64,000 nucleotides of DNA, taken from Terriglobia bacterium. Its GTDB lineage: Bacteria > Acidobacteriota > Terriglobia > JAIQFV01. The stretch lies in NCBI GenBank assembly GCA_020073085.1, contig JAIQFV010000019.1, positions 1-64,000 on the forward strand, read 5' to 3'. The stretch's first letter is position 1. Each line of letters opens with the position of its first letter. A program made the position numbers and the translations under genes. Below the pieces are notes generated by a model. It saw only the letters and a list, made by a program, of their open reading frames with translations. It ran no database searches and was not told the DNA's origin. This document shows, piece after piece, positions 25,811-35,110 of the stretch.

Positions 25811-26692
25811 TTACGGCCTTATGTTTGCGACGGCGCTGTGAAACCTAGACACTTCGATCATGTCGCGTCCGGTGAACAGGATCGTGTTCCCGTTCACGCG
25901 CTCGACTCCCGGAAGATAAGACGCCACCTCCGCCATGACGATATCTTTGAAGGTTATTTCCAGTTTGATGGGATGCGACAATTTGAAGGCGGCTATTTCT
26001 TTCCTCCGGTCGATGCCTTGCTTTACTCCTTCCCTTATCAACCGCCTGGACTCCTCCGGGGATAGCATCGTCGCCGATGCAAAGCCCGTTGCCTGCTTGA
26101 CCACCGCGCCCTCAATGTTTCCAAACATTCGCTTGGCGTCCGTAACGATCGTCTGGTCGCCGGAGACGAACACGACCGGGACGCCGAATTCGCCGGCAAT
26201 GGCGGCGTTGAAACCGGCTTCGGGCACCGGTTGACCATTGAGCTTGATGGTCTCTTTTCCGGAGAATGTATGGGCAAGGACCGCATCCGCTTCGCCCTCG
26301 CCGGCGTGGTAGCCGATGAACACGACCGCATCAAAAGTGCCGTCGATTCCCTGCATCATTTGGAGCGGACGAGGCCAGGCGCGAATCAGCCGCGCGCGGG
26401 GGTCAAGCTTCTCGACATCGATGTTTTGACCGTCTCCGTGTCCATCGCTCACCAGCACCTCGGATGCCCCTGCATCATAAGCGCCCTGGATGGCGGCATT
26501 GACTTCGTTAGTCATGAGATGGCGGAACTGCTCGTACTCGCGACCGGGGGGCAGGCCCTGGACGTTCCAGGTGCTGACCCCCGCCACGCCTTCCATGTCG
26601 GCGGAGATATACACTTTTAACTTCTTGACCTGCGCATTGACGCTCAAGGTTAACAGAGCGACGACAGCCAATACATGGACAATTCGTTTCAT
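25811..26692 (-). CDS. M55-family D-aminopeptidase-like protein, secreted (DppA type)
   Basis: The 293-aa product has a signal peptide (MKRIVHVLAVVALLTLSVNA) and an M55 domain. Metal ligands of DppA are recognisable: Asp and Glu in YISADMEGVAGV, His in VSDGHGDGQNI, His in IGYHAGEG. PEAGFNAAIAGEFGVPVVFV follows, as in the family. DppA-type enzymes release D-amino acids from short peptides as a zinc decamer. A signal peptide suggests a periplasmic role here, perhaps in peptidoglycan peptide turnover (inference). AAAGGGGAA precedes the ATG. It is divergent from the FAD oxidoreductase gene at 27063. Confidence 0.87.
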   Translation of the reverse strand: MKRIVHVLAVVALLTLSVNAQVKKLKVYISADMEGVAGVSTWNVQGLPPGREYEQFRHLMTNEVNAAIQGAYDAGASEVLVSDGHGDGQNIDVEKLDPRARLIRAWPRPLQMMQGIDGTFDAVVFIGYHAGEGEADAVLAHTFSGKETIKLNGQPVPEAGFNAAIAGEFGVPVVFVSGDQTIVTDAKRMFGNIEGAVVKQATGFASATMLSPEESRRLIREGVKQGIDRRKEIAAFKLSHPIKLEITFKDIVMAEVASYLPGVERVNGNTILFTGRDMIEVSRFHSAVANIRP

Positions 26693-26838
26693 TCATTCCC
26701 CTTTCAATAAGAGGTTCGCCGGAGCTGTGATGGAAGCTATTCAAGCGCGATCACTCTACCAAATTCGTCGCCGACTGAGAAGTTCCGCGGACCTGCGGCG
26801 GGGCGGTGGGCATGTCAGTCGAAGTGGTCGCAATTCCC

Positions 26839-26958
26839 GGTACCCCCGCCACGGGGTGGGCGGCGGGATCGTTTGACCGCAAGGTGGAGGCGATTCGATG
26901 TTGTGCGCGCATCCAGGCAAGAACCCCCGCCGGGCAAAGAGCGCCCGGCGAGGCTACC
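26839..26958. repeat. Diverged copy of the 119-bp palindromic-ended element
   Basis: It begins GGTACCCCCGCC and ends GGCGAGGCTACC, with right-end hairpin GCCGGGC/GCCCGGC and length 120 bp. The interior differs from the other copies, while both ends and the end hairpins are kept. It lies in the divergent promoter region between the M55 peptidase and the FAD oxidoreductase. The rest of 26693-27062 shows no gene. Confidence 0.8.
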
Positions 26959-27062
26959 AAAGCTGACGAAACCGTGACGTTTGATGAAATTTGTGAATTA
27001 ATTCTTGAATTCCTGTGGATCGGCTTCTACACTTTTCAATTTCTGGAAGGAGGCCACGCGCC

Positions 27063-28700
27063 ATGTCAAACACCGAGTGGAAACGCAGGGATTTCATCAG
27101 GACAGTGATGGGAGCAATGACGGTAGGGGTGCTCGACTGGGATTCACTTCCCATCGGCCAGGCTGCCACCCTGCCCGAGGGACATTTCGATGCGGTGATC
27201 ATTGGATCAGGGCTTGGCGGGTTGAGTTGTGCGGCGGCCTTTGCACGGCAAGGATTCAAGCCGCTGGTGCTGGAGCAACATGACAAACCCGGCGGGTACG
27301 CCACCAGGTTCACACGTCCCGGAGGGTTTGAGTTTGACGTCTCGTTGCACTCGACGGGCGTCGGTGAAAGAAACGGAGTTCATAACCTCATCCCCGGATT
27401 TCCGGAAATCACCGACGTCGAATTCGTTCCTCATCCGACACTCTATCGCGCCATCTTTCCAAACCACGATATCCGGGTCCCCAACCGGAACCTGCCGGCT
27501 TACATTGATACCCTGACAAAGAGTTTCCCGGCCGAAGCAGAAGGAATCAAAGCTCTATTTGAGGATATGAAGGGAGTAACACAAGACATTCTCGGGCTTT
27601 CCAGTAAGAAGGGCAATGTGGATATGATGCATTTCCCTCAGGACTACCCGTATTTATTCCGATTCTCCGGCAGCACGTGGGGACAGATTGTTGATTCCCG
27701 GATCAAGGACCCGAAGCTCAAGGCCGTCATCTCATCGCTGTGGGGATACTTCGGCTTGCCTCCGTCGAAGCTGGCGAGCATCTATTACGGTCTTCCGACG
27801 TACTCGTATTTGACCGGGGGCGGCTTCTATCCCAAGGGTCGATCCCAAACCATCAGCAATGCGCTGGTAAGCTTCATCGAGGCGCGGGGGGGCAAGGTGC
27901 TGCTCTCGAACCGTGTCACAAAGATTCTGATGAAGGATGAAACCGCTTATGGCGTGAGCACGGCCGACGGACATGAATACAAGGGCAAGGTTGTCGTGTC
28001 GAACGCGAATGCCTACGACACTTTCCATACGCTGCTCGACAAGGACGAGCACCTGAAGGATTACCTGGCCCGGATGGATACATTCAGTGTCAGTTTGTCA
28101 TCGTTCCAGATTTTCCTGGGATTAAAGCGCGACCTGGTGCGCGAGGCAGGCCTCACCGACACAGAAATCTTCTATGACCCGGGCTACGACATCGAAGCCA
28201 GCTACGAGGGGGCACGGAAGGCCGATTTCAGCAATCCGGGTTTCTGCATCACCCTCTACGATAATCTGTACCCCGGATATTCACCCAAAGGGAAGAACAC
28301 CGTCAGCTTGCTGACCCTCCAGGGATTTGATCACTGGAAGCTGTATGAGAGTGATTACTGGAAGGGAAACAAGGCGGCATACCGAGCCGAGAAAGAGCGG
28401 ATGGCCAATCTGCTCATCCGGCAGGCCGAAAAGATCATTTTGCCGGGACTGTCGAAAGCCATTGAGGTGCAAGAGATCGGGACGCCGTTGACCAACGTCC
28501 GCTACACGGGGAATTATCGAGGGGCGATTTATGGATGGGACCAGACGCTCGATAACTCGAACCCGCGGAGGCTGCCGCATACAACGCCCATCAAGAACCT
28601 GTACCTTGCCGGGGCCTGGACCGCCCCAGGGCATGGTTACGGCGCCGTCATTCCGAGCGGGCTAGAGTGCTTTGGAGAGATCATGAAGCACTGGACGTAA
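27063..28700 (+). CDS. Tat-exported FAD oxidoreductase (phytoene desaturase/CrtISO-like)
   Basis: The 545-aa protein starts with a twin-arginine signal (KRRDFIRTVMGAMTVGVLDW). The FAD-binding dinucleotide fold follows: DAVIIGSGLGGLSCAAAFAR, then LEQHDKPGGYATRF. The C-terminal FAD motif is NLYLAGAWTAPGHGYGAVIP. The overall plan is that of phytoene desaturases, carotenoid isomerases and retinol-saturase-like enzymes. Substrate not predictable; no carotenoid synthesis genes are nearby, and export through Tat is unusual for such enzymes. GGAGG lies 10 bp before the ATG at 27063. The longer frame from 27015 has a hydrophobic false N-terminus. Confidence 0.85.
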   Translation: MSNTEWKRRDFIRTVMGAMTVGVLDWDSLPIGQAATLPEGHFDAVIIGSGLGGLSCAAAFARQGFKPLVLEQHDKPGGYATRFTRPGGFEFDVSLHSTGVGERNGVHNLIPGFPEITDVEFVPHPTLYRAIFPNHDIRVPNRNLPAYIDTLTKSFPAEAEGIKALFEDMKGVTQDILGLSSKKGNVDMMHFPQDYPYLFRFSGSTWGQIVDSRIKDPKLKAVISSLWGYFGLPPSKLASIYYGLPTYSYLTGGGFYPKGRSQTISNALVSFIEARGGKVLLSNRVTKILMKDETAYGVSTADGHEYKGKVVVSNANAYDTFHTLLDKDEHLKDYLARMDTFSVSLSSFQIFLGLKRDLVREAGLTDTEIFYDPGYDIEASYEGARKADFSNPGFCITLYDNLYPGYSPKGKNTVSLLTLQGFDHWKLYESDYWKGNKAAYRAEKERMANLLIRQAEKIILPGLSKAIEVQEIGTPLTNVRYTGNYRGAIYGWDQTLDNSNPRRLPHTTPIKNLYLAGAWTAPGHGYGAVIPSGLECFGEIMKHWT

Positions 28701-28714
28701 TGGGCGTCGCCGTG

Positions 28715-28864
28715 CCGCTGGCTACCCTCCGCGATATTCTGCACGCTTGATCGCGCCGCCTGCGCCATCTGATCGCGCGTGCGACTGCGCTTCTCAACGT
28801 ACCGATCGCAGAACCGCACCGTCATGTCATACAGCAACTGCGCCACCCGAAAGCGGAATTCCAA
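28715..28864 (-). pseudogene. Four-helix bundle (S23-type) protein, N-terminal remnant
   Basis: The minus strand reads FRVAQLLYDMTVRFCDRYVE, then KRSRTRDQMAQAARSSVQNI and AEGSQ, the first two helices of the four-helix bundle family once called S23 (TIGR02436). The rest is missing; the frame runs into the end of the FAD oxidoreductase gene. These genes often sit in intervening sequences or beside mobile elements. No function is expected. Confidence 0.65.
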
Positions 28865-28903
28865 CTCTTAAATCCAATGATGCGCAATGGTGATACGAGC
28901 GAG

Positions 28904-28909
28904 TATAAT
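28904..28909 (+). promoter_or_regulatory. -10-like hexamer before the M13 peptidase
   Basis: TATAAT lies 27 bp before the ATG at 28937. The -35 position shows no good match, so this is a weak call based on one box and its position. Confidence 0.35.
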
Positions 28910-28936
28910 CTCCCGACTCTTTCAGTGAGGTGAAGA

Positions 28937-30961
28937 ATGGGCAAAACACTCATCATGCTTTTCAGCATTCTTTTGACCACAGTGAGCTTGGTGGCTCAAC
29001 CCTCGAAGGCGATTGATCCCGCAAACATGGACACGAGCGCCAAGGCATGCGAGAACTTCTATCAATACGCAGACGGAGGCTGGGTCAAGGCCAATCCGGT
29101 GCCCGCGGACAAGGGCTCGTGGGGCAGCTTCGCGCAGTTGGCCGACCACAACCGCGACATCCTGAAGTCCATTTTGGACGAGGTCAGTGCGAAGAAAAAC
29201 TGGCCGAAAGGGAGCATCGAGCAGAAGGTCGGAGATTTCTATGCGAGCGGCATGGACGAGGCGGCCATCGAGAAGGCCGGCATCGCGCCGCTCAAGCCCT
29301 GGCTTACGAAGGTGGATGCTCTCAAGAGCGACCGGGATCTCGCGGTGCTTCTGGGTGAACTGCGGCTGAATGGCCTCGCCGGCGCCTTCAACTTCATCGT
29401 CGCCCAGGATGCCAAGGAAAGCACACGCTACATCGGCATCCTCAACCAGGGTGGCCTGGGACTGCCAGACCGGGATTACTACCTGAAAGAAGATCCAAAG
29501 ACCAAAGAGATCCGTGACAAATATGTCGATCACGTGACGAAGATGCTGGAGCTCGCCGGCGAGAAACCCGAGGCTGCCACCGCCGGCGCCAAAGCGGTGA
29601 TGAATATAGAAACACAGCTCGCCAAAGCCAGCTTCACTCGCGTGGAGAATCGCGATCCGCAAAAAACCTACCACAAGATGACCCTTGCGGAACTTGAGAG
29701 GATGGGTCCCCCCTTCGGTTGGAAAGCTTACTTCGTTGAACTTGGCGTGAAGCAGGTTCCGGACCTGAACGTGCGCCAGCCAGAGTTCTTCAAGGCCTTC
29801 GCGGAGATGAGCACGACCGTGCAGCCGGAACAATGGCGCGCCTATCTGCGGTGGCATGTCATCAACGCGATGGCGGATATGCTGACCAAAGCCTTCCAGG
29901 ATGAATCGTTTGCCTTCCGCGGAAAGGTGTTGAACGGCATTCCCGAACAGGAAGAGCGCTGGAAGCGCGTGCAAGCGGCGACGGACCGTAGCCTGGGAGA
30001 GGCGCTGGGCCAGCTCTACGTGAAGAGGGCCTTCAGTCCGGAGGCCAAGGCCAGGATGATTGAGATGGTGAAAAACCTCCGCGGCGCCCTGGAAGACCGG
30101 ATCCAGGGATTAGAGTGGATGAGTCCCGAAACCAAGGCCCAGGCGCTTCGAAAGCTCGCGGCCTTCGGCGTGAAGGTGGGCTACCCCGACAAGTGGCGGG
30201 ATTATTCCAAGCTCGAGATTACCCCGACTTCTTATTCAGAGAATCTCATGCGGGCCCGGCGGTTCGAGAGCGCCCGTAACCTTGCAAAGCTCGGCAAGCC
30301 CATCGATCGAACTGAATGGGGTATGACAACCCCCACGGTGAACGCTTATTACACCTCCACCTTGAACGAGATCGTCTTTCCCGCGGGCATCCTTCAGCCG
30401 CCCTTCTTCGACCCGCAGGCGGATGATGCCGTGAATTACGGCGGCATCGGGGCGGTGATCGGTCACGAGATGAGTCACGGCTTCGACGACAGTGGAAGCC
30501 AGTTCGACGCTGACGGGAATCTTAAGAACTGGTGGACCGAGGCCGACCGCGCCGCCTACAAGTCCAGGACCGACCTGATCGTGAAACAGTTCGACGCGTA
30601 TGAACCCCTGCCCGGAGAGCACGTCAACGGCAAACTCACGCTCGGTGAGAACATCGGCGACCTGGGCGGACTCAAGATCGCTTATGCAGCGTTCCAAAAG
30701 GCGCTGGCGAAAAAGGGACGGCCGGGCGCGATTGACGGCTTTACCCCGGAGCAGCGATTCTTCCTGAACTGGGCGCAGGTCTGGCGCACGGCCTTCCGCG
30801 ACAAGGCATTGAGCGTGCAGCTCAATACCAATCCGCATAGCCCCGGGATGTACCGGGTGATTGGGCCGCTGAGCGACCTTCCGGAGTTCTATGAAGCCTT
30901 TGGCTGTAACGCGGGTGAGGCCATGGTCCGGCCCGCGGAACTCAGACCGAGTATCTGGTAA
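28937..30961 (+). CDS. M13-family zinc metallopeptidase (neprilysin/PepO-like)
   Basis: The 674-aa product has a signal peptide (MGKTLIMLFSILLTTVSLVA) and the full M13 layout. The N-terminal domain starts with DPANMDTSAKACENFYQYAD. The zinc site is H510-E511-x-x-H514 in GHEMSHGFD, and the third ligand is E571 in GENIGDLGG, with Asp575. The NAYY substrate-binding motif is present as VNAYYTS. The end (MYRVIGPLSDLPEFYEAFGC and RPSIW) is complete. It would cut oligopeptides outside the cytoplasm. The gene stands alone. Confidence 0.93.
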   Translation: MGKTLIMLFSILLTTVSLVAQPSKAIDPANMDTSAKACENFYQYADGGWVKANPVPADKGSWGSFAQLADHNRDILKSILDEVSAKKNWPKGSIEQKVGDFYASGMDEAAIEKAGIAPLKPWLTKVDALKSDRDLAVLLGELRLNGLAGAFNFIVAQDAKESTRYIGILNQGGLGLPDRDYYLKEDPKTKEIRDKYVDHVTKMLELAGEKPEAATAGAKAVMNIETQLAKASFTRVENRDPQKTYHKMTLAELERMGPPFGWKAYFVELGVKQVPDLNVRQPEFFKAFAEMSTTVQPEQWRAYLRWHVINAMADMLTKAFQDESFAFRGKVLNGIPEQEERWKRVQAATDRSLGEALGQLYVKRAFSPEAKARMIEMVKNLRGALEDRIQGLEWMSPETKAQALRKLAAFGVKVGYPDKWRDYSKLEITPTSYSENLMRARRFESARNLAKLGKPIDRTEWGMTTPTVNAYYTSTLNEIVFPAGILQPPFFDPQADDAVNYGGIGAVIGHEMSHGFDDSGSQFDADGNLKNWWTEADRAAYKSRTDLIVKQFDAYEPLPGEHVNGKLTLGENIGDLGGLKIAYAAFQKALAKKGRPGAIDGFTPEQRFFLNWAQVWRTAFRDKALSVQLNTNPHSPGMYRVIGPLSDLPEFYEAFGCNAGEAMVRPAELRPSIW

Positions 30962-31027
30962 TTAGCATTGATGTGGAGCCCAGACGGAATTCAACGGAGA
31001 GCTTCAAGGAATCGCAAACATGAGGGT

Positions 31028-31067
31028 GGGACAGGTCTCAAGATTCTCGGTGGATGAGACCTGTTAC
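31028..31067. repeat. Ten-bp perfect inverted repeat (REP-like)
   Basis: ACAGGTCTCA at 31031-31040 and TGAGACCTGT at 31055-31064 are separated by 14 bp. It lies 70 bp after the M13 gene and lacks a T-run, so it fits a REP-like palindrome better than a terminator. The rest of 30962-31350 shows no gene. Confidence 0.55.
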
Positions 31068-31350
31068 ACCATCAAATTCGGAAAAACGGATCAGTCGCTT
31101 TTGACATCGTTCGCAATCTTCAAAAATTCCTCTTGCTTCCGCATCGGCCTAGTCATACACTTTTCATCGGCCAGCTGCCCCCATCTTGGCTTCTAGTCCA
31201 CAAATGAGCTCAACTGGCCTTAAGAGGCTTTGTCCCCTTTCTCCCTCGTCTCAGTAGCGGTATAAACCCGGTCCTGAATGAAGCAGCACTTGCAGTGGTG
31301 TTTGTCCTTGATCCGCTAACACATAACGCCTGGAAGTCGGCGAGGTATCT

Positions 31351-34300
31351 ATGGTGTCCACAATAAAGACTCTCTCATTCACTGCTTTTGTTTTTTTTCT
31401 GACAATGAACAGCATCCTGGTCGCAGGGCAGAAGGAGTGGACCACAAATGGCCCACAGGGGGGAGGGCTGACTACGCTTGCCGTCGACCCAACAAACTCC
31501 AGTGTGTTGTATGCGGGAAGTCAAACGGCTGGGCTATTCAAGAGCACGGATGGTGGAACCACCTGGCAATCGATTAACGATGGAACTCTTGACGCGTTCG
31601 GGTCACTTCCCATGATCCAAGCCTTGGCGGTGGATCCCAAAACTCCCGCCACAATTTACGCTGCGAGTCTAAACGGAGTTTATAGGAGCATGAATGCGGG
31701 CGGCCATTGGGATTTCATCTCCTTGCATGCGACTGATATGCACATTCTCAATTTGCTCTCAATTGCAATTAATCCGCTTACACCAACCACCATTTATATC
31801 GCCGGCGGACTGGATGTATCTGACTCTCGGATTTACAGAAGCCTCGATGGCGGGCAGACATGGAGCCAACTCAGTGCGGGCCTCACCGGGCTTGGTGTTC
31901 TTGCGGTCGCCGTGGATCCAATTAATCCACTAAACGTTTATGTTGGGGATTATGGTGGAGGAGTCTACAGGAGTTCCAATGGTGGGGACACCTGGCAAAC
32001 CGCCAATGTTGGTTTGTCTACCCTGGAAGTAACGACAATGAGGTTTGATCCAGGTAACCCGGGTAATCTATACCTGGCGGTGGACCGGAGTAATGGTGTG
32101 GGAGGAGTATTTAGGAGTGCTGATGGAGGCGCCACATGGCAGCCTCTGAGTTCAGACGGTCTTCCGGCAAGTCTTTCTATCGTTTCGATTACTTTTGCCG
32201 ACCGAACCCTCTTAGCTGGATCAGAGCAAGGAATCTACAAGCGGGAAGAGAGCGCCACCCGTTGGACTTTAATTGGCAATGGCATTTCGGGAGTCCCCAT
32301 TCGACGCCTGCTAGCCGTTGACACACACACAATTTATGCGGCTTCCGATATGGACGGACTCTTTAAGAGCACAGATGGCGGCGCCAGTTGGTCACCCTCC
32401 AATGGAGGCTTGTTTGCGACCAGTGTCACGGGTATCGCTGTCGATACCCGGGGGCATCTCTTTGCAAGTGCGAATTTTGGCGGGGTGTTCGAAAGTCAGG
32501 ATGCGGGTGAAACCTGGACCCAGCAAACGCCTGGCTTGACTGGATCCGGGGGTGCGGTCGCGGTTGATCCGATCAACCCTGCAAGACTTTTTCTGGCAGT
32601 CTCGGATTCATTCGGCTTTTATCGGAGTACGGACGGCGGTGTAACCTGGTCTCCCACCGGCACTGATCTTGCGGGCACCGTGGTCACTCAAATCGCGATC
32701 GATCCCTCCAGCCCGGACATCCTCTATACCGGCACATTTTTTGGGGGGATATTCAAGAGCCTTGACGCAGGGAAGACCTGGACAGGCGCTAACACGGGTT
32801 ATCCTTCCGGCTTCAACGGCTATACCCCTGCCCTGGTCATCGACCCAATGCGACCGAACATACTTTACGCCGCCGCGAATCAAGGGCTATACAAATCCAT
32901 CGATGCCGGGGGGAGTTGGAGTTCTTCCGGGAGTGGCATTTCGGGACTCTTAGGACCCTTTGTCCGAAGTCTCGCCATTGATCCAATCTCGCCCGATGTA
33001 TTGTATGCCGGGACATTGAGTGGAATCTTTAAGAGCACCAACAGCGCCGCCAGCTGGTCTCGCATCGACGCCAATTTGCCGGGGCTTATCCCCCTGAATC
33101 CCCCCAACGTGCTGGCAGTGCTGGTCGACCCCACGCCCCCGAATACGATCCTTATCGGGGTGGCCGGCGCAGGCGTCTTCAAACAGACAGTTGGGAGCGG
33201 ATCCTGGATCCCCATGAACACGGGTCTGCAGAACTCTCGGGTCATCGCTTTGGCAAAGGATCCCACCCGCCCGGGAGTCTATTACGCAGCGACCGACTTC
33301 GGGGTCTTCACCATTTCCACGCTCGATGTGGGTCACAGCCAGGTGAATCTGAGCCTCGGCGGCAATGCCGCAAGTTCCACGACGAGCTTAGGGACGAGCA
33401 ACCCGCTCGCCGTCGGCTATGCCACGGTCGACGTGAATTCGGGTTCGACACCTTATGGCACGGCCGTGTTCAGCTTTACTCAAAACGGACAGGCCATCTC
33501 AGAAGCCGGCGTGCCTGCATCGCCTCCCACCACCCACGCCGAGGTGTTCATCGATCTTCGGACCAATGTTGCTGCCAAATCGGGCGAGCGCGACGCCAAT
33601 GTAATCAATATCAACACCGGAGTTGCGGCGGTCAATCGGGGAAGCGCCCTGGCGCACATTCAAATGATCCTGCGTGATCTGACCGGGACCATTATCCGTC
33701 AAGGCGCGACGACCCTGGCGGCCAATGGCCATTTCGCCAAATTCATCGATCAGTTTGCTCCCGACCTGGTGTTGCCCCCGGACTTTGCCACCGCCACCCG
33801 GAACGCCACGTTGGAATTGATCAGCGACCAGCCCCTCTCGTTGCTGGCCTTGCGCGTCACGGAAAACCAACGTCAGGAAAGCCTGATTACCACGACACCC
33901 ATTGCGGATCTGACCCAACCCGATCCTCAAGACATGGTCCTGTTCCCACAGATAGTCGATGGGGGCGGCTACCAAACGACTCTCTTCCTCTTGAATACAA
34001 CCGGCACGGTAGAAACCGGTACCATTCAAATCTTTGATGACGACGGTGCGCCTCTGCCCAGTTTTCTCAACGAAGGGGGCCAGGCCGCCGCATCGATTTC
34101 CTATACGCTCCCGCCTCGGGGCGCGCGGCTCTTGACGACCGGAGGAGGTCAAAGTGCCATTCGGGCTGGATCGGTACGCGTGGTTCCGAATGCCGGAAGC
34201 ATCACCCCGATTGGTGCCGGGGTTTTTGGTTTCACGAGTGCGGGTATCTTGATCACCGAATCCGGGATTCCATCCTCGACGCTGACCACCCGGGCCCGCA

Positions 34301-34758
34301 TTTACGTGGACAAATCAGGCGGGCACAATACCGGCCTGGCCCTCGCGGATGCCTCGGGGGTACCTCGAACGTTTCAGTTCAGTGTCACGAACTCTGATGG
34401 GACAACGCAGGTCGCGAATATTTCCCTGCCCGCCAACGGGCACACGGCCCGGTTTGCCGATCAGTTGCTGAGTGGTCTGTCGAACGGATTTCAGGGAGTC
34501 ATGGACATTACCTCAAACGTTCCCTTTGCTGCCTTGACGCTTCGGTCCCTCAATAACGCCCGGGGAGACGGCTTGTTGACGACGTTCCCGACTGCCGATC
34601 TGACGCGTCCGGCGCCGAGCCCGGTCATTTTTCCACAGATCGCCGACGGCGGAGGCTACAGCACGCAGATCATTTTGATCAATTCCACTAGCGGCGCATC
34701 GAGTGCCGCCGTGAGCTTCTTCGGCGAGAGCGGATCCCCCTTGCCTGTCGGAAAATGA
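31351..34758 (+). CDS. Secreted BNR/sortilin-type repeat protein
   Basis: The 1135-aa product has a signal peptide (about residues 1-26) and some dozen beta-propeller repeats in its first about 650 residues. Each unit carries a form of VLYAGSQTAGLFKSTDGGTT with W after it, the Asp-box (S-x-D-G-G-x-x-W) of BNR and VPS10/sortilin folds. From about 660 two similar beta-rich modules follow, each with GVPASPPTTHAEVFIDL- or IPSSTLTTRARIYVDK-like starts and VLFPQIVDGGGYQTTLFLLN or VIFPQIADGGGYSTQIILIN blocks. The second module breaks off at GESGSPLPVGK, where the first one continues for about 40 residues, so the C-terminus may be truncated. Extracellular binding is likely; function unknown. Confidence 0.85.
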   Translation: MVSTIKTLSFTAFVFFLTMNSILVAGQKEWTTNGPQGGGLTTLAVDPTNSSVLYAGSQTAGLFKSTDGGTTWQSINDGTLDAFGSLPMIQALAVDPKTPATIYAASLNGVYRSMNAGGHWDFISLHATDMHILNLLSIAINPLTPTTIYIAGGLDVSDSRIYRSLDGGQTWSQLSAGLTGLGVLAVAVDPINPLNVYVGDYGGGVYRSSNGGDTWQTANVGLSTLEVTTMRFDPGNPGNLYLAVDRSNGVGGVFRSADGGATWQPLSSDGLPASLSIVSITFADRTLLAGSEQGIYKREESATRWTLIGNGISGVPIRRLLAVDTHTIYAASDMDGLFKSTDGGASWSPSNGGLFATSVTGIAVDTRGHLFASANFGGVFESQDAGETWTQQTPGLTGSGGAVAVDPINPARLFLAVSDSFGFYRSTDGGVTWSPTGTDLAGTVVTQIAIDPSSPDILYTGTFFGGIFKSLDAGKTWTGANTGYPSGFNGYTPALVIDPMRPNILYAAANQGLYKSIDAGGSWSSSGSGISGLLGPFVRSLAIDPISPDVLYAGTLSGIFKSTNSAASWSRIDANLPGLIPLNPPNVLAVLVDPTPPNTILIGVAGAGVFKQTVGSGSWIPMNTGLQNSRVIALAKDPTRPGVYYAATDFGVFTISTLDVGHSQVNLSLGGNAASSTTSLGTSNPLAVGYATVDVNSGSTPYGTAVFSFTQNGQAISEAGVPASPPTTHAEVFIDLRTNVAAKSGERDANVININTGVAAVNRGSALAHIQMILRDLTGTIIRQGATTLAANGHFAKFIDQFAPDLVLPPDFATATRNATLELISDQPLSLLALRVTENQRQESLITTTPIADLTQPDPQDMVLFPQIVDGGGYQTTLFLLNTTGTVETGTIQIFDDDGAPLPSFLNEGGQAAASISYTLPPRGARLLTTGGGQSAIRAGSVRVVPNAGSITPIGAGVFGFTSAGILITESGIPSSTLTTRARIYVDKSGGHNTGLALADASGVPRTFQFSVTNSDGTTQVANISLPANGHTARFADQLLSGLSNGFQGVMDITSNVPFAALTLRSLNNARGDGLLTTFPTADLTRPAPSPVIFPQIADGGGYSTQIILINSTSGASSAAVSFFGESGSPLPVGK

Positions 34759-35110
34759 ATTCAAGGGTAATGCCCTGGGCTCACATCGACATCCCGTTCA
34801 GGGATGGGGTTGATTCTTGTCCCAGCGGGTTCGACTTCCTATCATTCGGGGCAGTTCCGAACTCCAGATTTCTCATCGAAGGTCGAACTGAGTTTGTCCG
34901 CAGTAAGAATCCCACGGCGCGCTCCCCGCGTGGATTTCGGAATCGCGCTGAACAGGCCGGCACTAACGAGGAAGCCGGAAGTCTGGCCTTTACATCGGTC
35001 CTTCTCCAACTCATTTTTCTGGTTGACTGGACCATTGCCTCAGGGTAATCTCAATCCCCTTCAGGATTCATAACAGTTACTCCTTCTTGGATTATCCATC
35101 AGGAACATCG
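34759..35110. other. Gene-free stretch before the first of three kinases
   Basis: No frame shows family similarity or a credible ribosome-binding site. No continuation of the second beta module of the preceding gene was found in the three plus-strand frames. Confidence 0.4.
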
